Positions 24,889 through 33,769 of a DNA stretch of 64,000 nucleotides are shown piece by piece (positions within the stretch are counted from its first letter, which is position 1; each line of letters begins with the position of its first letter). The notes beneath the pieces are model-generated. The model was not told the DNA's origin. It saw nothing but the letters and a program-made list of their open reading frames with translations, and did not search any database. Source of the DNA: Elstera sp044372965. GTDB lineage: Bacteria; Pseudomonadota; Alphaproteobacteria; Elsterales; Elsteraceae. A program made the position numbers and the translations under genes. Location of the stretch: positions 1 to 64,000 of the forward strand of contig NZ_JBILQX010000001.1 in assembly GCF_044372965.1 (NCBI RefSeq). Reading direction: 5' to 3'.

Positions 24889-26415
24889 TTAGGTCATATT
24901 GAGGATAATTGTTTTCTTATGGGTAAAATGCTCCAGCATCGATTCGAGCGAGGCTTCCTTACCCATGCCCGACTGTTTCACTCCGCCGTAAGAAATATTT
25001 GGCTGCACAACGAGGTTCTGATTGACCTGAACCAGCCCAGCTTCGAGCCGACGGGAACCATCGAGGGCGGTTTTAAGGTCGCGCGTCCAAATCGTTGCGG
25101 CGAGCCCATAGTCGCTATCATTGGCCGCCGCGATGACCGCGTCGAAATCGGTCCAGGATTGAATGCAGGTAACGGGGCCGAAGATTTCTTCGCGCAGCAC
25201 CCGGCTATGGGCCGGAAGCCCGGTGAACACCACCGGCTGGGCGAACAAGCCTTTGGCGAAGGCCGGATCGGTCGGCATTTGCGCACAGCGCAATGCGGTC
25301 CCGCCCTCGGCCTCGCCAATCGCCACGTAATTTTTCACTTTCTCGAACTGATCTTTGGAAATGATCGTACCGATATCGGTGGCCTCATCTAAGGGGTCGC
25401 CCATTTTCATCGCATTCACCTTTTCAGTGAGTTTGGCGATGAAGGCATCGTGCAGATCGGCGTGAACATAGATGCGGCTCGCCGCCGTACAACTTTGGCC
25501 CTGGCGGGTGAAGCGCACCCCCGCAATCGCGCCCGCAACCGCCCGGTCCAAATCGGCATCGGCACAGACGATCATCGGCGATTTACCGCCGAGTTCGAGC
25601 GTCACCGGGATCAGCTTATCCGCCGCCGCCCGCGCCACGATCTTGCCGGTCTCGACCGAGCCCGTGAAGGTGACTTTCTTCACCACCGGATGATTGACCA
25701 GCGGTGCACCGCATTCCGGCCCAAAGCCCGAGAGAATATTGAGCGTTCCGGCGGGCAGTACCGACGCCATGATCTGGCAGGCGCGCAACACCGCCAACGG
25801 CGCTTCTTCCGCCGATTTCACGACAACGGTATTCCCCGCCACCAGCGCCGGGGCGATTTTCAGCGCCATCAGCATCATCGGCACATTCCAGGGGATGATC
25901 GCGCCAACCACGCCCAGCGGCTCATGCACCGTCACCGTCAGCATATCCGGATTGAACGGCACGGTTTCGCCCTTCATCTCCGGGGCAAGCCCACCGAAGA
26001 AGGTAAAAACATCGGCCAGAACCGAGGCCTCCACCCGGCTTTCGGTGCGCAGGGCCTTGCCGGTTTCAAGCGCGACGAGACGGCCCAACTCTTCCACATG
26101 CTCTTGCAGCTTCTGCCCGCAGGCCGCCACCAACTTGCCGCGTTCGCGCGCTGGGCGGGCGGCCCAGAGCTTTTGCGCCTTATGGGCGGCTTCGGCGGCG
26201 CGGTTCACATCGTCGGCCTCGCCCAAGGCTGCCTCGGCCACCGTCTCGCCGTTGGCGGGGTTCACGACCGGAAAGGTCTTGCCGCTCAGGGCAGGAACCA
26301 GTGCGCCATCGATCAGCAGTTTGCCGGACAGCGCCCGCGCGAGCAGCTTCGGATCGAGCACGGGATCGAGCCCCGGCGCAGGCAGACTCGAGACATCGGA
26401 ACGCAGAGCAGTCAC
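24889..26415 (-). CDS. NAD(P)+-dependent aldehyde dehydrogenase
   Basis: A 508-residue aldehyde dehydrogenase. Conserved segments are the NAD-binding loop FTGSVETGKIVARAA, the general base in VTLELGGKSPMIV and the catalytic cysteine in RQGQSCTAASRIYV; the C-terminal EEIFGPV motif is also present. I chose the GTG at 26415 because GGAGGA lies 7 bp upstream. A TTG six codons earlier is the longest possible start and would put that Shine-Dalgarno inside the gene. The substrate is unclear; it resembles the betaine/phenylacetaldehyde-type group. It has no obvious operon partner. Confidence 0.9.
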   Translation of the reverse strand: MTALRSDVSSLPAPGLDPVLDPKLLARALSGKLLIDGALVPALSGKTFPVVNPANGETVAEAALGEADDVNRAAEAAHKAQKLWAARPARERGKLVAACGQKLQEHVEELGRLVALETGKALRTESRVEASVLADVFTFFGGLAPEMKGETVPFNPDMLTVTVHEPLGVVGAIIPWNVPMMLMALKIAPALVAGNTVVVKSAEEAPLAVLRACQIMASVLPAGTLNILSGFGPECGAPLVNHPVVKKVTFTGSVETGKIVARAAADKLIPVTLELGGKSPMIVCADADLDRAVAGAIAGVRFTRQGQSCTAASRIYVHADLHDAFIAKLTEKVNAMKMGDPLDEATDIGTIISKDQFEKVKNYVAIGEAEGGTALRCAQMPTDPAFAKGLFAQPVVFTGLPAHSRVLREEIFGPVTCIQSWTDFDAVIAAANDSDYGLAATIWTRDLKTALDGSRRLEAGLVQVNQNLVVQPNISYGGVKQSGMGKEASLESMLEHFTHKKTIILNMT

Positions 26416-26670
26416 AGGGTTTTCCTCCACCAAAAGCCGGGCAACTCGGGGTCCGGCAGATATTCTTCCTAACGCCCCTCATAGATAGGGAGCGGGTTTG
26501 AGCGCGACCATTGCGAAAGTCTCACGGGGTCCTCGCGCTTCGGCACTGCGGAAAACTGTCGCAAAAACTTGACGCCAACGTCATCAAATTTTGTCCCCGG
26601 CGTCTAGAATAAATGTCTGCTAGGCTATACGCACTAACTGCTCATATTGCGACGAAAGGGACTTTCAACA

Positions 26671-28605
26671 ATGCGTTTTTCATCACTCGTCGGGCTGCTT
26701 CTCGCAGGGTCCGTGCTCACCTCTCCGGCTTTTGCCCAGGACGTAAAGGCGAATTTGCGGGTCTTGCAGACCACGGATATTCACACGAGCTTCCTGAATT
26801 ATGACTATTATCGGGATGCCGAAGATCATACCGTTGGCCTAAGCAAAGTAGCAACACTGATTCGCCAAGCGCGAGGTGAGGTTGCCAATAGTCTATTGAT
26901 TGATAATGGCGACCTTCTACAAGGGAACCCGTTGGGCGATTATGTTGCTAAGGTAAAGGGGCTGAAAGCAGGAGATATTCACCCTGCCTATGCGGCCATG
27001 AATTTGCTCGGATATGATGCCGCGTCCCTCGGCAACCACGAATTTAACTTTGGCCTGCCGTTCCTCGACACGGCGTTGAAGGGGGCAAAATTCCCGTCAC
27101 TATCGGCCAATATATTCGAAATGGACGGTAAAACGCACCGCTTTACCCCCTATGTGATTCTGGAGCGGCGGGTAAAGGATAGCACTGGGGCCGAACAACT
27201 CCTGAAAATTGGCGTGATTGGGCTAACCACACCGCAAATCGTTCAATGGGATAAGAGCCATTTGGACGGTAAAATCATCACGAAGGATATTGTGGCCACT
27301 GCCGAAGCCATCGTGCCTGAAGTAAAGGCCAAGGGGGCCGATATCATCATCCTCGCCGCCCATACAGGGATTGGCACCGATCAAGTAAAATCGGGGGATA
27401 TGGCCGAAAATGCTGGTTGGGCGCTGACCAAGGTGCCGGGAGTAAATGCGGTTCTCACCGGCCATCAGCACCTTACCTTCCCCGGTCAATTCAAGGATTT
27501 AGCGGGGGCGGACGCCGCAAAGGGAACCATCAATGGCGTTCCCGTTGCAATGCCGGGCTTTTGGGGTAGCCATCTCGGCATTTTCGATCTGGAACTGACC
27601 AAGGGCAGCAACGGCTGGACCGTGACCAACGGCACGACCAGCATTCGCCCAATCTACAAAATTGATGAAAACCGCAAGCGCGTGCCGCTGGTCGACAATC
27701 AGCCCGATATCGTCGCCGCCGTAACGCCGATTCACGAAGAGACGCTGAAATACATCCGCGCGCCCTTCGGTAAGCTGGCCGCGCCAATTTATAGTTATTT
27801 CGCGCTGGTACAGGATGATCCCTCGGTGCAGATCGTCTCCGATGCGCAGATTTGGTATGCCAAGAAGGCCCTGAAGGGCACGAAATACGAAAGCCTGCCG
27901 ATTCTGTCGGCGGCCGCCCCCTTCAAGGCCGGTGGACGCGGCGGCCCGGATTATTACACCGATGTCGCCCAGGGTGAGATCGCCATTAAGAACGCCGCCG
28001 ATCTCTACCTATATCCGAACACGCTGCAAGCCGTTGTCCTCAAGGGCGCGGGCGTGCGGGAATGGTTGGAAATGGCGGTCGGGCAGTTCAAGCAGATCGA
28101 CCCGAACAAGAGCGAACCGCAAGACCTAGTCGATGGCGGCTTCCCCACCTTCAACTTCGACATTATCGACGGCGTGACCTATGAGGTCGATGTGACCCAG
28201 CCGAAGCGCTACGATAACGACGGTAAACTGGTGGCCGCCGACGCGCGCCGCATCAAGAACCTGAGCTATCAGGGCAAGCCTATCGACGAGGTGCAGGAGT
28301 TCGTTATCGTCACCAATAACTACCGCGCCTCGGGCGGCGGTAAGTTCCCCGGCCTTGATGGCAAGAATATCATCCTGCAATCGCCGGATGAAAACCGCCA
28401 AGCCCTGATCGATTTCATCACCGAACAAAAAAGCGTAAACCCCAGCGCCGATAAAAACTGGAAATTCGCCAAAATCGGCAAGCCCGTGACATTGGCGTTT
28501 GAAAGCTCGGGTAAAGCGGAAACCTTCCTAAGCTCAAACCCCGCCTTGGTCAAACTCGGCGAAGGGCAGAATGGCTTCGTGAAATATGGCGTGAAGCTCG
28601 ATTAG
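26671..28605 (+). CDS. cpdB: Periplasmic 2',3'-cyclic-nucleotide phosphodiesterase/3'-nucleotidase, CpdB-like
   Basis: A 644-residue secreted enzyme. It has a signal peptide (hydrophobic 5-20, cleavage after AFA at about 23), a calcineurin-like metallophosphatase domain and a C-terminal 5'-nucleotidase domain. Metal motifs are TTDIHTSFLNYDYY (DxH), DNGDLLQGNPLGDY, GNHEFNFG and TGHQH. The C-terminal domain includes LYLYPNTLQAVVLKGAGVRE and the substrate-stacking VTNNYRASGGGKFPG. The family hydrolyses 2',3'-cyclic nucleotides and then 3'-nucleotides to salvage nucleosides and phosphate. The ATG at 26671 fits the signal peptide; the TTG at 26647 is unlikely. A strong terminator follows. Confidence 0.92.
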   Translation: MRFSSLVGLLLAGSVLTSPAFAQDVKANLRVLQTTDIHTSFLNYDYYRDAEDHTVGLSKVATLIRQARGEVANSLLIDNGDLLQGNPLGDYVAKVKGLKAGDIHPAYAAMNLLGYDAASLGNHEFNFGLPFLDTALKGAKFPSLSANIFEMDGKTHRFTPYVILERRVKDSTGAEQLLKIGVIGLTTPQIVQWDKSHLDGKIITKDIVATAEAIVPEVKAKGADIIILAAHTGIGTDQVKSGDMAENAGWALTKVPGVNAVLTGHQHLTFPGQFKDLAGADAAKGTINGVPVAMPGFWGSHLGIFDLELTKGSNGWTVTNGTTSIRPIYKIDENRKRVPLVDNQPDIVAAVTPIHEETLKYIRAPFGKLAAPIYSYFALVQDDPSVQIVSDAQIWYAKKALKGTKYESLPILSAAAPFKAGGRGGPDYYTDVAQGEIAIKNAADLYLYPNTLQAVVLKGAGVREWLEMAVGQFKQIDPNKSEPQDLVDGGFPTFNFDIIDGVTYEVDVTQPKRYDNDGKLVAADARRIKNLSYQGKPIDEVQEFVIVTNNYRASGGGKFPGLDGKNIILQSPDENRQALIDFITEQKSVNPSADKNWKFAKIGKPVTLAFESSGKAETFLSSNPALVKLGEGQNGFVKYGVKLD

Positions 28606-28645
28606 GCAAAAGAGCAGGGCCGGTTGAACCCGGCCCGACGTGCAG

Positions 28646-28678
28646 GAGCGCCTGAGGGAAACTTCAGGCGCTCTTTTT
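28646..28678 (+). terminator. Rho-independent terminator of cpdB
   Basis: A perfect 10-bp stem GAGCGCCTGA/TCAGGCGCTC with an 8-nt loop is followed by TTTTT. A second GGGCCGG/CCGGCCC hairpin lies just upstream at about 28618-28636. The T-run ends at the stop codon of the convergent acetyltransferase gene. Confidence 0.9.
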
Positions 28679-29204
28679 ATAGGGAGAGGTGCTTATAGAG
28701 AATGGTCGTCCCATGCAGCCCGTCGCGGGCCGTATTCAGAGCGAAATTGGGAATGATTCCCACCGTCTGATACCCCAGACCGCGATAGAGCGGCTCTGCC
28801 GCGTCGCCCGTGCGCGTGTCGAGCGTCAGCAGGCTCCGGCCCCGCTTCGTAGCTTCCGCCTCCAAGGCCCGCATCAGCGCTTGCGCGGTCCCCTGCCGCC
28901 GCGCCTCGGGATGGACCATCAGCTTGCACACATCAGCCCGATGCGGCTGATTCGGCGGCGTGTCGCAATCGAGTTGCACTGTTCCTGTGATCGCACCATT
29001 GTGCCGCGCCACCAGCAGAACGCGCGTGCCGGACGCCACGCCGGGCCGGACTTTTTCGGACCAGAAGGCCTTAGCGTCCGCGTTGGTGAAAGGCAGCACA
29101 AAGCTAATACTCGCCCCCGCCTGCACGCAGGCATGGAGCAAATCGGCCAGTTCAGTGAGGCAAGCGTCCAGCTCGGTGGCCGAAAGCGCGTGAATCTCAA
29201 TCAT
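28677..29204 (-). CDS. GNAT-family N-acetyltransferase
   Basis: A 175-residue GNAT fold protein. The acetyl-CoA binding motif A is VCKLMVHPEARRQGTAQALM (R/Q-x-x-G-x-A), followed by the motif B region LLTLDTRTGDAAEPLYRGLGYQ. The acceptor is unknown. The reading frame continues upstream to 29330 inside the next gene; MIEIHALSATELDA at 29204 is the natural start. It lies 7 bp downstream of the XRE-cupin regulator on the same strand, so the two are likely cotranscribed. Such pairs are often found with amino-acid or antibiotic-like metabolites. Confidence 0.88.
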   Translation of the reverse strand: MIEIHALSATELDACLTELADLLHACVQAGASISFVLPFTNADAKAFWSEKVRPGVASGTRVLLVARHNGAITGTVQLDCDTPPNQPHRADVCKLMVHPEARRQGTAQALMRALEAEATKRGRSLLTLDTRTGDAAEPLYRGLGYQTVGIIPNFALNTARDGLHGTTILYKHLSL

Positions 29205-29211
29205 GTCACCC

Positions 29212-29784
29212 TCACACGAGAAAAAGCAGATAGCGCGCGCCTTGGTCGGGCGGCGTGACGAAGCGGCTCGGACCGAAAAGCTGATAACGCAGACAGTCGC
29301 CGGGCGCGAGCCGATAGGGCTTGCCCTCAATCGTTAGGGTCAAGGCGCCCTCTTGCATCAGCAGATGATGCTCCAGGCCGGGGCGCGGTGGAGACTCATA
29401 GGCAATATCGACATTTGGGCCAAGGCTGCACTCCAGCACCTCCCCCGCCAAGCTTTGCGCGGGCGGCGACAGGGAGCGGCGCACGAACCCGGTTTCAGGA
29501 TCGGTCCAAACGGGTTGATCCGGCGGGCGGATCATCGGCGCAAACCCCGCCTCCACCATCCGCAGCAACCGCGACAGCGGCAGCCCATAGGCGGCGCAGA
29601 GTTTCCCCAGCACGGTCGCGGTGCCACTGACCTCGGCATTCTCCAGCCGCGACAAGGTCGCTCGACTGATCGTGCTGCGCTTGGCCAAATCGTCCAACGA
29701 CCAACCGCGGTCCGCCCGCAGCGCCTTCAGGCGTTGCGCGAGGCGATGGTCGAGGGAGGTTTCATCAGTGAGAGGATTTTCCAT
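29212..29784 (-). CDS. XRE-family regulator with cupin sensor domain
   Basis: A 190-residue regulator. The helix-turn-helix is at residues 15-70 (GWSLDDLAKRSTISRATLSR, then GKLCAAYGLPLSRLL). A cupin barrel occupies 105-190 (RPGLEHHLLMQEGALTLTIE, then YRLAPGDCLRYQLFGPSRF). This architecture is common in regulators of amino-acid or polyamine catabolism, where the cupin binds the effector. A near-palindrome overlaps its start codon, so autorepression is likely. The acetyltransferase gene follows immediately and may be a target. Confidence 0.9.
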   Translation of the reverse strand: MENPLTDETSLDHRLAQRLKALRADRGWSLDDLAKRSTISRATLSRLENAEVSGTATVLGKLCAAYGLPLSRLLRMVEAGFAPMIRPPDQPVWTDPETGFVRRSLSPPAQSLAGEVLECSLGPNVDIAYESPPRPGLEHHLLMQEGALTLTIEGKPYRLAPGDCLRYQLFGPSRFVTPPDQGARYLLFLV

Positions 29785-29796
29785 ATATGGGAAATT
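29776..29796. promoter_or_regulatory. Candidate autoregulatory operator at the XRE-cupin start codon
   Basis: Arms ATTTTCC and GGAAATT (7 bp, one mismatch) flank a 7-nt AT-rich centre. The regulator's ATG (29784-29782) lies inside the site. Assignment as operator is inference from symmetry and position. Confidence 0.45.
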
Positions 29797-29866
29797 CTCT
29801 CAAAACCGCACGCGCGTCAAGCTAGAATCGGGGGCGCGGCATCTGGCCCCGATAATTCGTTTCAGG

Positions 29867-29928
29867 AAAAATGGATTACTAAGGGGCAAGCCCCTTAGTT
29901 GGGGTTGTTAGGGGCAAATGCCCCTAAC
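29867..29928. repeat. Half-copy of the composite palindromic element
   Basis: The order is AAAATGGATT, a 2-nt gap, the perfect palindrome CTAAGGGGCAAGCCCCTTAG (29879-29898), 8 nt, and the hairpin GTTAGGGGC/GCCCCTAAC (29907-29928). This mirrors the right half of the element at 8942-9101 (AAATGGGATT, 1-nt gap, palindrome with central GCAAGC, 8 nt, GGGG/CCCC hairpin). It ends 6 bp after the prfB stop codon and could also protect or terminate that transcript. Confidence 0.65.
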
Positions 29929-29934
29929 TTTAAC

Positions 29935-31045
29935 TTACCCCGCGACCGATCCCAGCCGCGCTGACAACGCCGCTTCAAGGAATGTATCGATATCGCCATC
30001 CAGCACCGCGCCGGAATTGCCCATTTCGGCCCCGGTGCGCAGATCCTTGACCATTTGGTAGGGCTGGAGCACGTAAGAGCGGATTTGATGGCCCCAGCCG
30101 ATTTCGGACTTGGTGGCGTTGGCGGCGGCAACCTTGGCTTCGCGCTCTTGCAGTTCCCGCTCGTAGAGGCGCGCTTTCAGCATTTGCATAGCGGTTGCCC
30201 GGTTGCGGTGCTGGGAGCGGTCGGACTGGCAGGCGACGACGATGCCGGTCGGCATATGGGTGATGCGGATGGCGCTTTCGGTCTTATTGACGTGCTGCCC
30301 GCCCGCCCCGGAGGCGCGAAAAGTATCGATGCGCAAATCCTTATCCAGAACCTCCACTTCGATATTATCGTCGACGACCGGATAGACCCAGACCGACGAA
30401 AAGCTGGTGTGCCGCCGCGCCTGGCTGTCGAAAGGCGAAATGCGCACGAGACGATGGACGCCGCTTTCCGTTTTCAGCCAGCCATAGGCATTGAGGCCGG
30501 AAATCATGATGGTCGCGGATTTCAGCCCGGCTTCTTCACCGGGGCTTTCTTCGAGCAACTCCACTTTGAAGCCGCGCCGTTCCGCCCAGCGCGTGTACAT
30601 GCGCAGCATGATGTTCGCCCAGTCCTGGGCTTCGGTGCCCCCGGCCCCGGCGTTCACTTCCAGATAGGCGTCGTTCATATCGGCTTCGCCGGACAGCAGG
30701 CTTTCCAGAACGCGCTTATCGGCTTCGACCTTAAGGGCGTCCAGCGCGGTTTCCGCTTCCGCCGTGAGGTCCGCATCGCCCTCGGCTTCGGCCATCTCCA
30801 GCAAACCGAGCGCGTCGGCCAGCTCGTTTTCGATGGATCGATAGCCGTTGACCTTGCGCTCCAGCGCGGTCTTTTCCTTCAGCAGGCTTTGCGCCTTGGC
30901 CTGATCGTTCCACAGGTCCGGATCATTGGCAGCGTCGGTGAGTTCATTTAGGCGGGCGACAGAGACATCCCAGTCAAAGACCCCTCCTCAGCAGCTCAAG
31001 TTGCTGCTTGATGTGATCGTGAATCGCCACGATTTCGGCACGCAT
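29935..31045 (-). CDS. prfB: Peptide chain release factor 2, with +1 programmed frameshift
   Basis: RF2 reads UGA and UAA stop codons. The gene is in two frames: 23 codons from ATG 31045 to the CTT at 30979-30977 (MRAEIVAIHDHIKQQLELLR onward), then an in-frame TGA (30976-30974). After skipping the T at 30976, the frame continues from 30975 for 346 codons to the stop at 29935, giving 369 residues, the usual length. The GGQ loop lies in FRASGAGGQHVNKTESAIRI. The stop-recognition region is present upstream of it. A gene caller without frameshift handling would start it falsely at 30804. It is 30 bp downstream of mrcA. Confidence 0.96.
30973..30988 (-). promoter_or_regulatory. Programmed +1 ribosomal frameshift site of prfB
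   Basis: Read on the minus strand: an internal Shine-Dalgarno AGGAGG (30988-30983), exactly 3 nt (GGT), then CTT TGA C. This is the arrangement known from E. coli prfB: SD, 3-nt spacer, CUU slippery codon and a UGA with C after it. When RF2 is scarce the ribosome pauses at UGA and slips +1, restoring RF2 synthesis. Confidence 0.95.
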
Positions 31046-31075
31046 ATTTTTATCCTCAGTTCGTCGCCACGCGAC

Positions 31076-33643
31076 TTAGTAAATTCCGCCCAGATTACCG
31101 CTGGCCGGCGCGGGGGCCGGGGCTGGCGGCGGGGCATCGCCCGCAACCGGCGCGGCGGCGGGCGCGGCAGGATTGGCCGGATCGACCGTTCCACCCTCGC
31201 CCCCCTGAACAGGGGTTAGGCTATAGCCCTGCGGCAGGTCGCCGAGCAAGGGATCGTTGTTATCGGGATCGTCCGCCCCCGGCTCGGTGCCCGGTTTGAA
31301 GGCTTCGAAGATGGCCTTCGGATCGCCAACGCCCGCAAGCTTGCCGGTTTCGCGGTTCACGCGGACCATGCGCAGCCCCGGCGGCACGCGGAAGGGAATC
31401 GGCGGCACGCCTTCCAAGGCTTCCTTCATGAAATCCCGGAAGATCGGGGCCATATTGCCGCCGCCGGTTTCGGTCTTGCCCAGGGTGCGCGGCTGATCGA
31501 AGCCGATATAGGCGGCGACCACCAGATCAGGCGAGTAGCCAACGAACCAATTGTCGAAACTATCGTTGCTGGTGCCGGTTTTCCCCGCCAGCGGGCGCTT
31601 TAAGGCGGCACCGATCGCAGCGCCAGTGCCGCGTTGGACGACACCTTCGAGCATCGAGGTCATCTGAAACGCCGTGGCCGCGTCGATCACTTGCGGACGA
31701 TTATCGACCGGATAGGGCGGCAAGCCACCGTCATAGGTTTCGGCGGTGCAAGTGTCGCAAACGCGCGGATCATGCTTGAACACCGTCTGGCCGTAGCGGT
31801 CTTGCACCCGGTCAATCACCGTCGGCACCACTTTCTTGCCGCCATTGGCGATCATCGCATAGGCCGCCGCCATCTTCAGCGGTGTCGATTCGCCCGCCCC
31901 AAGCGACATGGAAAGGAGCGGCGGCAGATTATCGGTAATGCCGAAGCGCGACGCGATATCGACGACCTTTTCCATGCCGATAGCCGAAGCGAGCCGGATT
32001 GTCATCAGGTTGCGGCTCTGCTCAATACCGAGGCGTAAGGACGATGGGCCGTAGAATTTTTCCGTATAATTCTCGGGCCGCCATTTTTTGCCCGACCCAT
32101 CGTCCATCACGAAAGGCGCATCGAGGACCACCGACGCAGGCGTATAGCCGTTTTCCAACCCCGCCATATACACGAACGGCTTGAAGCTGGAGCCCGGTTG
32201 GCGTTTTGCCTGCGTTGCGCGGTTGAATTGGCTGAGATCGTAACTGATACCCCCAACGAGCGCCAACACGCGGCCCGTATGCGGGTCCATCACCACCATC
32301 CCGCCCGACACATCGGGCAGTTGGCGCAGCCCGTATGTTTCCGCCGGATATTTGGTTTTGCCATCGGGGGCGGTGGTCACGGCTTCAACCAGAATAAGAT
32401 CGCCGACGGTCAGCACCTCCGAAACCTTCTTCGGCGGCGCGCCAACCTTTTGGTCGGGCAGCACCGGCCGCGCCCAGGAAAGCTCGGTGAGCGGAATTTT
32501 TCCCGGCTTGGTTTCGGTCCTATTTTCGCGAACGCCGATTTCCGCAACGCTGTCCGTTACCTTGAGCACCAGCGCGAGGTTCCAGGTTCCCGCCCCGCCC
32601 GGCGGCGTGCGGGCGGCGAGCGTTTTTTGCCACTCGTTGACCGGAACCGCCTTTTCCAGCGGCCCGCGCCAGCCGTGGCGACGGTCGTAGCGGATCAACC
32701 CATTGCGGAACGTCCGGTCGGCGATTTCCTGCAACCGTGGATCGAGCGAGGCGCGGACCATATAGCCGCCGCGATACGCCCCTTCTTCGCCGTAGCGCCC
32801 CACCAGCTCGCGGCGGACTTCTTCGGCAAAGAAATCGGCCTTCACCAGTTCGTCGGCGTCGCGGCGGCGGACGGTCAGAACCTCTTCCTTCGCCTTTGCC
32901 ACCTCTTCCGCCGTCACGAACCCGTCTTCCAGCATCCGGTCGAGCACATAATCGCGGCGGGCGTGGGCACGGTCGGCTTGCGTGGAGGGATTATAGTTGG
33001 AGGGGGCTTTTGGCAGTGCCGCTAAGAAACCGGCTTCGCTCAGAGTCAGTTGATCGAGGGATTTATTGAAATACATCAGCGCGGCGGCGGCGACGCCATA
33101 GGCACCGGACCCACCGACCGAGCCTAGGTAAATTTCGTTCAAATAAAGTTCGAGAATTTGATCCTTGCTCAGCGCCTGTTCGATACGAATCGACAGGATC
33201 ATTTCCTTGATCTTACGGTCAATCGACCGCTCATTCGTCAACAAAAAGCTGCGCGTGACCTGCTGGGTGATCGTAGACGCGCCGATGAGGCGGCGACCCG
33301 ACAGGTAATAGCCGAGGTTTTGCACCATCGCGCGCCCAAGGCCGACCGCATCGATACCGGGATGGGTATAGAAATTCTTATCTTCCGCCGACACGAACGC
33401 TTGCTTTACCTGGGCCGGAATAAGGGCAACAGGAACGAACACGCGCTTTTCTGCGGCCAATTCCGCCAGCAAGCGCCCATCACCCGCGTGAACGCGGGTA
33501 ACGATGGGGGGGCGGTATTCAGCCAATTGCCGGTGATCCGGCAGTTGGTCGCCGTAATGGCGCAAAACGAAGACGAAGCCCCCAATCGCCCCAACGGTGG
33601 CGACGAGCATCAACGATAGAAACGCGATAAACCAAGTCCGCAT
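31076..33643 (-). CDS. mrcA: Penicillin-binding protein 1A, bifunctional
   Basis: About 855 residues. It has an N-terminal anchor (WFIAFLSLMLVATVGAIGGF), then a GT51 glycosyltransferase domain (SAEDKNFYTHPGIDAVGLGR and STITQQVTRSFLL). An OB-like insert follows, then the transpeptidase domain with the active serine in PGSSFKPFVY, SxN in EQSRNLMT and KTGTS. It polymerises and cross-links peptidoglycan in the periplasm. The start at 33643 matches the short cytoplasmic tail; the frame is open 29 codons upstream without homology. The C-terminus is a Pro/Ala-rich low-complexity tail. It sits between amiC and prfB, a conserved alphaproteobacterial order. Confidence 0.96.
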   Translation of the reverse strand: MRTWFIAFLSLMLVATVGAIGGFVFVLRHYGDQLPDHRQLAEYRPPIVTRVHAGDGRLLAELAAEKRVFVPVALIPAQVKQAFVSAEDKNFYTHPGIDAVGLGRAMVQNLGYYLSGRRLIGASTITQQVTRSFLLTNERSIDRKIKEMILSIRIEQALSKDQILELYLNEIYLGSVGGSGAYGVAAAALMYFNKSLDQLTLSEAGFLAALPKAPSNYNPSTQADRAHARRDYVLDRMLEDGFVTAEEVAKAKEEVLTVRRRDADELVKADFFAEEVRRELVGRYGEEGAYRGGYMVRASLDPRLQEIADRTFRNGLIRYDRRHGWRGPLEKAVPVNEWQKTLAARTPPGGAGTWNLALVLKVTDSVAEIGVRENRTETKPGKIPLTELSWARPVLPDQKVGAPPKKVSEVLTVGDLILVEAVTTAPDGKTKYPAETYGLRQLPDVSGGMVVMDPHTGRVLALVGGISYDLSQFNRATQAKRQPGSSFKPFVYMAGLENGYTPASVVLDAPFVMDDGSGKKWRPENYTEKFYGPSSLRLGIEQSRNLMTIRLASAIGMEKVVDIASRFGITDNLPPLLSMSLGAGESTPLKMAAAYAMIANGGKKVVPTVIDRVQDRYGQTVFKHDPRVCDTCTAETYDGGLPPYPVDNRPQVIDAATAFQMTSMLEGVVQRGTGAAIGAALKRPLAGKTGTSNDSFDNWFVGYSPDLVVAAYIGFDQPRTLGKTETGGGNMAPIFRDFMKEALEGVPPIPFRVPPGLRMVRVNRETGKLAGVGDPKAIFEAFKPGTEPGADDPDNNDPLLGDLPQGYSLTPVQGGEGGTVDPANPAAPAAAPVAGDAPPPAPAPAPASGNLGGIY

Positions 33644-33769
33644 GGTTAGGCCCGAACCCTCAGCAAAGTATCGCAGTCTCTTAGCAGAAAATGGCGAAGG
33701 TAAGGTGGATTCTTGGCGCTCCCCCCGCAAGGCGGGCGTGCAGGATCCGCAAAGATCGGGGCACTCTCC

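Noticed and set aside
24889..26415. Methylmalonate semialdehyde dehydrogenase for the valine operon
   Set aside because: The protein has the ordinary NAD-aldehyde dehydrogenase signatures with RQGQSCTAAS, not those of the CoA-acylating MmsA.
26560..26640. A possible Pho box before cpdB
   Set aside because: CGTCAT and TTGTCC are 13 bp apart rather than 11, so the repeat does not match the PhoB consensus.
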